Source: Gracilibacteraceae bacterium
GTDB taxonomy: Bacteria; Bacillota; Desulfitobacteriia; Desulfitobacteriales; Syntrophobotulaceae
Length of the DNA stretch: 7,795 bases
NCBI GenBank assembly: GCA_031255985.1
Contig: JAIRRL010000159.1
Span: forward strand, 1-7,795
Direction of reading: 5' to 3'
Position 1 is the stretch's first letter. Each line of letters starts with the position of its first letter. Below are positions 1 through 5,580 of this stretch, in pieces. The notes under the pieces are model-generated. The model did not search any database. It saw only the letters and a program-made list of their open reading frames with translations, and had not been told where the DNA came from. The position numbers and the translations under genes were made by a program.

Positions 1-21
1 TTCACGCCGCCGGGAACTCAA

Positions 22-44
22 CCCAAAAAGCTGGGCTTTTTCTT
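22..44. terminator. Weak hairpin, possible terminator of an off-window gene
   Basis: AAAAAGC at 25-31 is the reverse complement of GCTTTTT at 35-41, leaving a 3-nt loop. CCCA (22-25) could instead pair with TGGG (32-35), followed by CTTTTTCTT. Either form has a T-rich tail on the plus strand, and the A/T stem reads much the same on the minus strand. The stem is AT-rich and weak. It may end a plus-strand gene lying left of the window. I see no gene in 1-138. Confidence 0.3.
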
Positions 45-96
45 AGCGGCGGCGTTCCCTGCGGAGAGCGCCCGCGGCGTTTTAGTCTCCTTCCCC

Positions 97-162
97 ACAA
101 CATTTTGTCTCATTATCAAAAAAATCTCAAAAAACATGTTGACATGCGAGACAAAATGTTGT
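97..162. repeat. Perfect 15-bp inverted repeat flanking a promoter (candidate operator)
   Basis: The 15 bases at 97-111 (ACAACATTTTGTCTC) are the exact reverse complement of 148-162 (GAGACAAAATGTTGT), with 36 bp between. The right arm fills most of the -35/-10 spacer and covers the first base of the -10 box. The left arm lies 27 bp upstream of the -35 box. Arm centres are 51 bp apart, close to five helical turns, which would suit a repressor bound at two sites with looping. A further ATGTTG at 136-141 overlaps the -35 box. I do not recognise the motif as the site of a known regulator; the operator role is inferred. Confidence 0.6.
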
Positions 163-167
163 ACAAT
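139..167 (+). promoter_or_regulatory. Sigma-A/70-type promoter of the 65-aa gene
   Basis: The -35 box TTGACA (139-144) is perfect. A 17-bp spacer leads to the -10 box TACAAT (162-167), which matches TATAAT at 5 of 6 positions. Transcription should start near 174, giving a leader of about 26 nt that holds the ribosome binding site at 185-191. The strength of the promoter together with the inverted repeat across it suggests a tightly regulated gene. Confidence 0.82.
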
Positions 168-199
168 GACTTTACCAACAAAACGGGGAGGCGATACTA

Positions 200-397
200 T
201 TGCGGGAAACCAGCTTGGATCAGATGTCCGCCCGAAGTATGAAGGCTAATAAAAAGTATATCATTTACTACAAGAGCGATTACTCGCTCACCGCGGTCAT
301 TGAAGCTCCCAATAAAATAAAGGCGAAAAAGATTTTCGCCAATAGTCATTTACCGGGAATTGTAATTACGGCTGTCCGGGAAGCGACAGCCGTCTGA
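200..397 (+). CDS. Small protein of unknown function, 65 aa, TTG start
   Basis: I do not recognise this protein. The TTG at 200 is chosen because GGGGAGG (185-191) lies 8 nt upstream and a near-consensus promoter ends at 167; the in-frame ATGs at 224 and 239 have no ribosome binding site. The product is basic at the N-terminus and soluble-looking, with no signal peptide, membrane segment, Cys or His pair. Residues from about 18 on (KKYIIYYKSDYSL, then a Lys-rich helix, then GIVITAV) suggest a short beta-alpha-beta fold. It is the only plus-strand gene here and converges on the bactofilin gene. The inverted repeat over its promoter suggests repression or induction. It could be a small regulatory or phage-derived protein, but nothing in the sequence decides this. 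That it is a real gene is fairly likely; its role is unknown. Confidence 0.68.
   Translation: MRETSLDQMSARSMKANKKYIIYYKSDYSLTAVIEAPNKIKAKKIFANSHLPGIVITAVREATAV
368..393 (+). other. Perfect 9-bp stem-loop at the 3' end of the 65-aa gene
   Basis: ACGGCTGTC (368-376) pairs exactly with GACAGCCGT (385-393) around an 8-nt loop. The hairpin lies within the last codons and ends just before the TGA stop at 395-397. No T-tract follows, so it is not a classical intrinsic terminator. It may stabilise the mRNA 3' end or help stop transcription between the two convergent genes. Confidence 0.5.
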
Positions 398-444
398 TAG
401 AAGATATAGAAGAAATACCGCTCAATTGAAGCTTAACCGCCCGT

Positions 445-888
445 TCAACTAAAACTGCCGCTGCCCGGCGGCAGTTCCGGCTCCGGGGATTGTCCCTCGA
501 TGACGGGCGCTACATACTGGCCGAGACTGGCGCCGACAAAACGCGCCCCCCGCTCCACTTTGAGAGCGCCGGTGGCGATGTCGCCGAAAACGCGAGCGGA
601 AGCCGTCAGTTCCGCCAATTCCTCCGCCCGGATATTACCGTGCAATTCGCCGGCGATTTTCACGTTTTTCGCGTAAATATCCGCGTTCACCTGGGCGGTG
701 TCCCGCAAAGTCAGAGTACCCGCCGCCCGGACAGCGCCGTTGACGCGCCCGTCAATGCGCACGTCGCCGTCGCTTTGCAGCGTTCCTTCGATAAAGCAGT
801 CCTGCGCGATCAAAGACGCCTCGCCGCAAACCTGAACGGAGGCGGAACCGGAAATCGCCGCGCCGTTATCCTTTTTTTTGCCAAACAT
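445..888 (-). CDS. Bactofilin family protein (polymer-forming cytoskeletal protein)
   Basis: Bactofilins (DUF583) self-assemble without nucleotide into filaments at the inner face of the membrane and scaffold cell-wall enzymes. The 147-aa length is usual. Residues about 25-120 show the right-handed beta-helix pattern of repeated I/V-x-G steps, for example FIEGTLQSDGDVRIDGRVNG, VKIAGELHGNI and ARVFGDI, ending in the common GARFVGASL segment. The N-terminus is short and charged (MFGKKK); the C-terminus is a disordered Pro/Gly/Ser tail from about 130, typical of the family. The ATG is preceded by AAGGAG at 895-900, 6 nt away, which overlaps the stop codon of the M23 gene. The 11-nt gap implies translational coupling. 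Pairing with an M23 peptidase is a known bactofilin arrangement, in which the filament positions the hydrolase to shape the cell. Family assignment is secure; the cellular role is inferred from context. Confidence 0.93.
   Translation of the reverse strand: MFGKKKDNGAAISGSASVQVCGEASLIAQDCFIEGTLQSDGDVRIDGRVNGAVRAAGTLTLRDTAQVNADIYAKNVKIAGELHGNIRAEELAELTASARVFGDIATGALKVERGARFVGASLGQYVAPVIEGQSPEPELPPGSGSFS
451..476 (-). terminator. Hairpin overlapping the bactofilin stop region, weak terminator
   Basis: AACTGCCG (453-460) pairs perfectly with CGGCAGTT (469-476) around an 8-nt GC-rich loop. Read on the minus strand, the stem is followed by a short T-rich stretch (TTAGTT). It lies in the last codons of the bactofilin gene, whose TGA is at 445-447. 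No better terminator is visible before the convergent gene. The short T-tract makes efficient termination uncertain. Confidence 0.4.
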
Positions 889-899
889 AAATAACTCCT

Positions 900-1796
900 T
901 TAATCCTTTGACTCGTAAAAACTGAGCGGGTTAACCGAAACGCCGTTGACCGAAGCGCCGAAATGCAGATGCGCGCCTGTGCTGCGGCCGGAATTGCCGG
1001 AATAAGCGATGAGATCGCCTTTGTCCACCACCGCCCCGGCCTGAACCAAATTGCGCGAGTTGTGCGTGTAAAAAGTGACGATGCCGTTGCCGTGGGAGAT
1101 GGTCACTTTGTAACCCCAGCCGCTTTCGTAGGAGGACGATATTACCGTGCCGGCGGCGACGGCGTAGACGGGCGTGCCGATTGGGCAGGAAAAATCAACC
1201 CCGTCATGGAACTCGGAAGATCTGCCGCCGAAAGGATTGCTCCGATAACCGTAGCCGGAACTCAGCACTCCGTTTTTCGTCGGATAAATGGTGGGTAAAT
1301 GACGCAGCGTTTCGTTAAAAGCAAGGGAAGCGGAATATATCTCCTTCATGGACTGCGTATAAGCGGCCACCTGTACCGCCGCCTCGTCCAGACTGGCGGC
1401 GACCGGCGCTTCCCGCTCCCCGGAGCCGCCGCGGCTCAATTCCGGGGCGGCTCCGGCGGGGGACGGCAGATCGAGGACGGAGTTTATTTCCGATTCATAT
1501 TCGGCGATTGCCTGCAAATCGGCGTTGATCAAGTCCGTTATTCCGTTCAGGCGGTCGATTTCCAGCTTTTTGGCCGCGATTTCTTTTTCCAGCGCTTCGC
1601 TGTACGCTATTTTCCGCTGCACCTCTTTTATGTAGGAGGCCTGGGCGACATTCGCGATGGCTAATAAGGACACTGCCAGGAAAAACAGGGCGGCGGCAGC
1701 GATGAGTATTTTTTTGACGGTCAAGGTAAATTCTATCTGACGTGGTTTTTGGGAATTATCAGGCGACACAATAATAACGGAATAGCGTTTTTTCAA
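900..1796 (-). CDS. Membrane-anchored M23 family metallopeptidase (LytM-like)
   Basis: Predicted zinc peptidase that cuts peptidoglycan peptide cross-links outside the membrane; 298 aa from the TTG at 1796. A short basic N-terminus (KKRYSVIIV) precedes a transmembrane segment at about residues 30-52, a coiled coil at about 55-105 (KEVQRKIAYSEALEKEIAAKK), a Pro/Gly/Ser-rich linker, and a C-terminal M23 domain from about residue 175. All key residues are present: HDGVD gives zinc ligands H197 and D201, H245 lies in FYTHNS, and HLH gives H276 and H278. The frame is open back to a TTG at 1904, but that codon is part of the -35 box, so the longer form would start upstream of the transcript. The TTG at 1796 has GGGGAGG 6 nt before it. 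It is first in an operon with bactofilin, which probably localises it. The enzyme looks intact; whether it cuts the wall or only regulates other enzymes is not shown. Confidence 0.93.
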   Translation of the reverse strand: MKKRYSVIIVSPDNSQKPRQIEFTLTVKKILIAAAALFFLAVSLLAIANVAQASYIKEVQRKIAYSEALEKEIAAKKLEIDRLNGITDLINADLQAIAEYESEINSVLDLPSPAGAAPELSRGGSGEREAPVAASLDEAAVQVAAYTQSMKEIYSASLAFNETLRHLPTIYPTKNGVLSSGYGYRSNPFGGRSSEFHDGVDFSCPIGTPVYAVAAGTVISSSYESGWGYKVTISHGNGIVTFYTHNSRNLVQAGAVVDKGDLIAYSGNSGRSTGAHLHFGASVNGVSVNPLSFYESKD

Positions 1797-1875
1797 CTGA
1801 ATCCTCCCCTCTTCGCCGCGGCGGGCGCGGCTGCTTACCGGCGCGCCGGCGAGCCCCCGCTGAATCTTAAAGCTT

Positions 1876-1904
1876 ACTATAGCCGAAAAAAGCAAAAATG
1901 TCAA
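1876..1904 (-). promoter_or_regulatory. Promoter of the M23-bactofilin operon
   Basis: On the minus strand, TTGACA (1904-1899) is followed by a 17-bp T-rich spacer and TATAGT (1881-1876). The expected start is near 1869, giving a leader of about 73 nt. That leader is very GC-rich and contains the 12-bp palindrome CCGGCGCGCCGG at 1838-1849, which could fold and affect translation. The -35 box directly abuts the terminator hairpin of the upstream SPFH operon. Confidence 0.85.
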
Positions 1905-1921
1905 GCCCGCCGAAGGCGGGC
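1905..1921 (-). terminator. Terminator hairpin of the zinc ribbon-SPFH operon
   Basis: GCCCGCC (1905-1911) pairs perfectly with GGCGGGC (1915-1921) around a GAA/TTC triloop. Read on the minus strand the stem is followed by TTGACATTTTTGC, an interrupted T-tract. It sits about 60 nt beyond the SPFH stop codon. The same T-rich run is the -35 box and spacer of the next promoter, so termination and initiation share DNA here. Confidence 0.7.
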
Positions 1922-1980
1922 GTTATTGCGCAGTCGATATGGTTCCTCTCTTTATAAGGGTAAAAAGCCGTTTTAGCAAA

Positions 1981-2841
1981 TCACTCGCCGGCTGCGGCCG
2001 TCAGATCCCGCAGATCAACAATCGGATTGGACGAGCCTTCCACCAGCGGCAGTGCGCCATCCCATCTGGTCACCATAAGATAATTGACATAGGTCGGACT
2101 CTGCTGCAGCGTCGCGTTGATTTTTTCAATCGCATAGGCTTCCGCGTCCGCTTGCAAACGGGTCGCGTCCGCTATCGCTCTGGCTTGCGCAATCTTCTGC
2201 TCCGCTTCCACCTCGATGCGTTTCAGATCCTGTTCCGCTTTCAGCGCCGCCTGTTCCGCCTGCTGCTTCGCTTCAATCGCCGCGTTAAACTCAGCGGAAA
2301 AATTCAGATTGGCAATATTGAAAGCTTCCACCACGAGACCGTAACTTTCAATTTTAGCTTTTAATTCCTCCAAAGTGACCTGGCTGACCTTAGGCCGCTG
2401 CGTAATCAGCTGATCGGCGGAATACCCGGCCACCGCCGCTTTAAAAGCCTCCAGCACCGCCGGGCTGATAATCGTCGGCTCATAGTTCATGCCGACGGAG
2501 CGGTACAGTTTCGTCGCGTAAATATCGTTCACTCGGTAATTGACCACAATCGTCGCCGTCACCAGCTGCAAATCCCGGCTGGACGCTTCCGCGGGAATCT
2601 CCAGTTTCTGGGTCTTGATGTCCATTTCCGTCACTGTCGTGGCAAAGGGAATCACAAAATGCAGACCCGGCTCCAAGCTTTGCTCCTGCATCTGTCCCAG
2701 CACCTTCACGATGCCCACATAGCCGGTATCCACCGTTTCCAGCGCCGCGATGAACGCCAGCCCCAGGAGCAGCGCGACGGCAATGACGGCCCAACTTTTT
2801 TTCAGCGCCCCCAGCGCGGCGCCCGCTTTTTCTTTCTTCAT
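1981..2841 (-). CDS. SPFH/prohibitin-family membrane protein
   Basis: SPFH proteins form large membrane-associated oligomeric rings or cages and often organise membrane microdomains or control membrane proteases. The 286 aa fit prohibitin-like members. Residues about 17-34 form one transmembrane segment near the N-terminus. The SPFH domain runs about 36-190 and includes the typical GYVGIVKVLG start, EPGLHFVIPF, and the AVLEAFKAAVAGYSADQLITQR stretch in the middle. An Ala/Glu/Lys-rich coiled coil covers about 185-240, and W260-DGALPLV matches the prohibitin C-terminal signature. The ATG at 2841 follows a modest GAGGAAGG site. It lies 17 nt after a 64-aa zinc-ribbon membrane protein and shares its promoter, so the small protein may be a partner or regulator. 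No NfeD-type protease gene is adjacent. The family is certain; the process served is not known. Confidence 0.92.
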   Translation of the reverse strand: MKKEKAGAALGALKKSWAVIAVALLLGLAFIAALETVDTGYVGIVKVLGQMQEQSLEPGLHFVIPFATTVTEMDIKTQKLEIPAEASSRDLQLVTATIVVNYRVNDIYATKLYRSVGMNYEPTIISPAVLEAFKAAVAGYSADQLITQRPKVSQVTLEELKAKIESYGLVVEAFNIANLNFSAEFNAAIEAKQQAEQAALKAEQDLKRIEVEAEQKIAQARAIADATRLQADAEAYAIEKINATLQQSPTYVNYLMVTRWDGALPLVEGSSNPIVDLRDLTAAAGE

Positions 2842-2858
2842 GCCTTCCTCTCTTTCTT

Positions 2859-3053
2859 TTAGCTAAAATTGGAATCGCAATACGGACAGTGATACATGAG
2901 CCGCGCCCGGCTGCCGCAATGCGGACACGCCTTTTCCGGCGGTTGCGGGAATTCCCGGTATGACAGCGTCTGCTTCAGGTTTTCGATCTTGAACAGCAGA
3001 TACATGATGACGAGAACCAGTATGAATAAAACGGGCAGGAATAACCGGATCAT
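2859..3053 (-). CDS. Small single-pass membrane protein with C-terminal zinc ribbon
   Basis: This 64-aa protein has a hydrophobic N-terminal segment (about residues 4-22) that should anchor it in the membrane. A short linker follows, then a zinc-ribbon-like motif with two Cys pairs: C43-PH-C46 and C56-PY-C59. The four Cys probably bind one zinc ion and resemble the rubredoxin-like ribbons at the ends of many small bacterial proteins. The topology is unclear, but few positive charges precede the helix. The ATG at 3053 has a G-rich site (GGGGGGGAG) about 4 nt upstream. It is first in an operon with the SPFH gene, 17 nt apart, so a role in binding or regulating the SPFH assembly is plausible. 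I do not know a named family for it. Confidence 0.8.
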   Translation of the reverse strand: MIRLFLPVLFILVLVIMYLLFKIENLKQTLSYREFPQPPEKACPHCGSRARLMYHCPYCDSNFS

Positions 3054-3082
3054 GCGCTCCCCCCCTTTTCAAACCAGACTGC

Positions 3083-3120
3083 AAAAAAATGATAGAATAA
3101 CGCCTCCCTTATTCTATCAT
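3083..3120 (-). terminator. 12-bp-arm palindrome plus T-tract: terminator overlapping a promoter
   Basis: ATGATAGAATAA (3089-3100) and TTATTCTATCAT (3109-3120) are perfect inverted copies around an 8-bp spacer. Read on the minus strand, the hairpin is followed by seven T (3089-3083). It therefore looks like a good intrinsic terminator for transcripts running on from the copper genes. The upstream arm also contains the -10 box of the next operon's promoter, and the likely start lies in the loop. A transcript starting there would carry only one arm and escape termination. The palindrome could equally be a repressor site. Confidence 0.72.
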
Positions 3121-3148
3121 CTATTTCTATTCATGTCAAAAAATAGAA
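3089..3148. repeat. Cluster of four ATAGAA/TTCTAT motifs across the promoter
   Basis: ATAGAA occurs at 3092-3097 and 3143-3148, and its complement TTCTAT at 3112-3117 and 3125-3130. All four lie within 57 bp over the -35/-10 region. They form two nested or adjacent inverted pairs. Such an arrangement resembles a multi-site operator, though the local AT-richness makes some repetition unsurprising. No regulator is recognised. Confidence 0.45.
3111..3139 (-). promoter_or_regulatory. Promoter of the zinc ribbon-SPFH operon
   Basis: Minus strand: TTGACA (3139-3134), a 17-bp spacer, then TAGAAT (3116-3111), 5 of 6 to consensus. The start is expected near 3104, about 50 nt before the zinc-ribbon ATG. 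The -10 box lies inside one arm of the palindrome at 3089-3120, and the -35 box lies between the arms of another short inverted repeat (TTCTATT 3125-3131 and AATAGAA 3142-3148). Confidence 0.82.
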
Positions 3149-3186
3149 TTAGCCTATGATTTGCTTGCACTCATCCTCAGATCCAA

Positions 3187-3219
3187 CCGCAGTCCATAGC
3201 TTCGCTTTCATGGCTGCGG
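3187..3219 (-). terminator. Imperfect stem-loop right after the CopA stop codon
   Basis: CCGCAG (3187-3192) pairs with CTGCGG (3214-3219) and CCAT (3194-3197) with ATGG (3210-3213), leaving one bulged base and a 12-nt loop. It begins directly after the CopA TAG at 3220-3222. On the minus strand only a short TTGG follows, so it is at best a partial terminator or an mRNA 3'-end stabiliser. The stronger terminator is at 3083-3120. Confidence 0.45.
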
Positions 3220-5571
3220 CTATTGCTGATCCGGCGCTTTAAAATTTTTCAGGCGCAAAGCGTTCGCCAGCACTGACACGGAACTGAGGGACATGGCCGC
3301 CGCCGCGAAAATCGGGTTGAGCAGAGGGCCGCCCCACAAAAGACGCAGCAGACCGGCGGCGATAGGGATGCCGATCACATTGTAGCCGAAAGCCCAAAAC
3401 AGGTTTTGCCTGATATTGCGGATCGCGCGCCTGCTCAAATGAATCGCGGTGGGAACGTCGCGGAGATCGGAGCGCATGAGTACGATATCCGCGCTTTCCA
3501 TGGCCACGTCGGCGCCGGAACCGATCGCGACGCCGACGTCGGCCTGGGCCAGAGCGGGCGCGTCGTTGACGCCGTCGCCAACTACAGCGACCTTTTTTCC
3601 CTCGCCCTGGAGTTTTTTGACTTCGTTGGCCTTATCGCCAGGCAAAACTTCGGCGAGGACGCGGTCAATCCCGACCTGGGCGGCTATGGCCAGGGCGGTT
3701 CTGCGGTTGTCGCCCGTGAGCATGACCGTCGCTATTCCCATTTTATGGATACTGTCGATCGCCGCCCGGCTGGAGGGTTTCACCACGTCGGCCACGGCGA
3801 CCATGCCCGCGAAAAGCCCGCCGGCGGCTATATACATCGGCGTCTTCCCCTCGTTGGCCAAGCGGCCGGCATCGGTCTCCGCCGACCCCGTCAGGGCGAC
3901 GCCGCGCTCCGTCATAAACCTGCCGCTGCCGGCGAGAACGGTTCGCCCGCCTATCTGGGCCTCGACGCCGCGCCCGGTCAAGGAGTTGAAGGCGTCCGCC
4001 TGCGGGAGTTCCAGCCCTCTGTTTTGGGCGTCCGCCACAATCGCCCGCCCCAGCGGGTGTTCCGAGCCTTTTTCCGCGGCGGCGGCGAGCTGCAGCAGCT
4101 CGTCGGCGCCAAAACCCGCCGCCGGCAGCACGTCGGTCACGGCGGGTTTGCCTTCGGTAATCGTGCCGGTTTTATCCAAAACAACAACGTCGATTTGGCG
4201 GGCTGTTTCCAAAGCCTCGCCGCTTTTGACGAGGATACCGTTCTCAGCCCCTTTGCCGACGGCGACCATGACCGCCGTGGGCGTGGCCAGCCCCAGGGCG
4301 CAGGGGCAGGCGATGACCAGCACTGAAATAAAGATGGTGAGACTGAATTTCAGGTCGCCGCCCGTGCCGATCAACCAGGCCGCCGCCGCGCCAAGCGCGA
4401 TCAGGCAGACTATGGGCACGAATACGCCGGAAACTTTGTCGGCCATGGCCGCGATGGGCGCTTTGCCTCCCTGCGCTTCCTCCACCAGTTTGATGATCTG
4501 GGCCAGAGCGGTGTCGCCGCCGATTTTGCTTGCCCGGAAACGGATCGCGCCGGTCGTGTTGAGAGAGGCGGCGTATACGGGATCGCCCGCTTTTTTGTCC
4601 ACCGGGATGCTTTCCCCGGTCAGCATCGATTCGTCGATGGCGGTGCGCCCTTCCAGCACCGCGCCGTCCACCGGAATTTGCGCGCCGGGCCGCACGGCGA
4701 CGATATCCCCGATTTCCACTTCCTCGGCCAGGATTTCCCGCTCTGCCCCGTCCCGGACGACGATGGCCGTTTTCGGGGCGAGATCCATGAGTTTTCTGAT
4801 CGCGTCGCCGGTTTTGCCCTTGGAAACAGCTTCCAGCGTCTTGCCCAGCAAAATCAAGGTGATAATCATGCCCGCCGTTTCAAAATACAGGCTTTCCACC
4901 GCCTGCAAGTCGCCGGCGGCGATCCGCCCCGTATTGACAAGACTGTACAGCACGGCGGCGGAGGAGCCGACGGCTATCAGACTGTCCATATTTGGGCTGC
5001 GCTGCCAGAGAGCTTTGAAACCGACCGTGTAAAACCGGTAACCCACGCCGACGACCGGCGCGACCAGCGCGATTTCCGCCAGGGCGTGGGCGAGCGGGCG
5101 GCTCATGGGATCGAGCGCCGCCGGATAAGGCAGCGCCAGCCCGTAGTGGGCCAGCATCGGCGCCATTGCGATATAGAGCAGCGGGAGGGAAAAGGCGGCG
5201 GCGACAATGAATTTCGTCCACATCAGGCGGATTTCCTTTTGCTTGCGCTCCCGCTCCGCCGCGGCGGCCGCCGCCGCTTTGCTTACCGCCGCCCCGCCGG
5301 TTCCGGCTCCGCTCCCGGCCCCGGCGTTGGCCTCAGCCGCGCCGCCGCTCCCGGCGCCGGGTTGTTCCGCCACCTCGTAGCCGATTTTGGTAACGGCTTC
5401 CTTGATGGCGGCCAGGGGGAGCGCCGCCGCGTCATATTCCACGAACAGTTTTTCGCTGGCGAGGTTGACGTTCGCCTGGCCGATGCCGGCGAGTTTTCGC
5501 ACTGTCCGCTCAATCCGCTGGGCGCAGACGGCGCAGGTCATGCCGCGGATGGTCAATACTTCATTTTCCAT
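3220..5571 (-). CDS. copA: Cu(+)-exporting P1B-type ATPase CopA
   Basis: Integral membrane pump that uses ATP to move Cu(+) out of the cytoplasm; 783 aa, normal for a single-HMA CopA. One heavy-metal-associated domain (about 1-68) carries the copper motif C13-AV-C16. The transport core has TGES at 318-321 in the actuator domain, the intramembrane CPC at 422-424, DKTGT at 466-470 (D466 phosphorylated), the nucleotide-binding HP pair H505-P506, and GDGVNDAP at 665-672. Y730-N731 and MSLSS at 760-764 are the TM7/TM8 signatures of Cu(+) specificity. Between HMA and the first helix lies an odd Gly/Ala/Ser-rich linker (about 71-106). The ATG has GAGGTGA upstream, overlapping the stop codon of the preceding gene 9 nt away, so translation is likely coupled to that HMA/DsbD_2/cupredoxin protein. 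Copper specificity over silver cannot be separated by sequence. Confidence 0.96.
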   Translation of the reverse strand: MENEVLTIRGMTCAVCAQRIERTVRKLAGIGQANVNLASEKLFVEYDAAALPLAAIKEAVTKIGYEVAEQPGAGSGGAAEANAGAGSGAGTGGAAVSKAAAAAAAERERKQKEIRLMWTKFIVAAAFSLPLLYIAMAPMLAHYGLALPYPAALDPMSRPLAHALAEIALVAPVVGVGYRFYTVGFKALWQRSPNMDSLIAVGSSAAVLYSLVNTGRIAAGDLQAVESLYFETAGMIITLILLGKTLEAVSKGKTGDAIRKLMDLAPKTAIVVRDGAEREILAEEVEIGDIVAVRPGAQIPVDGAVLEGRTAIDESMLTGESIPVDKKAGDPVYAASLNTTGAIRFRASKIGGDTALAQIIKLVEEAQGGKAPIAAMADKVSGVFVPIVCLIALGAAAAWLIGTGGDLKFSLTIFISVLVIACPCALGLATPTAVMVAVGKGAENGILVKSGEALETARQIDVVVLDKTGTITEGKPAVTDVLPAAGFGADELLQLAAAAEKGSEHPLGRAIVADAQNRGLELPQADAFNSLTGRGVEAQIGGRTVLAGSGRFMTERGVALTGSAETDAGRLANEGKTPMYIAAGGLFAGMVAVADVVKPSSRAAIDSIHKMGIATVMLTGDNRRTALAIAAQVGIDRVLAEVLPGDKANEVKKLQGEGKKVAVVGDGVNDAPALAQADVGVAIGSGADVAMESADIVLMRSDLRDVPTAIHLSRRAIRNIRQNLFWAFGYNVIGIPIAAGLLRLLWGGPLLNPIFAAAAMSLSSVSVLANALRLKNFKAPDQQ

Positions 5572-5580
5572 TATATGGGA

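Noticed and set aside
490..894. Plus-strand open frame opposite bactofilin
   Set aside because: The minus-strand beta-helix repeat pattern and coupled ribosome binding site clearly mark bactofilin as the real gene.
1797..1904. N-terminal 36-residue extension of the M23 peptidase
   Set aside because: Its TTG start lies in the -35 box and would not be transcribed.
3449..5032. Long plus-strand open frame (527 codons) opposite copA
   Set aside because: It is antisense to a clearly functional CopA with every catalytic motif. The product is a compositionally odd Ser/Ala/Pro string with no domain; GC-rich codons leave few stops on the reverse strand.
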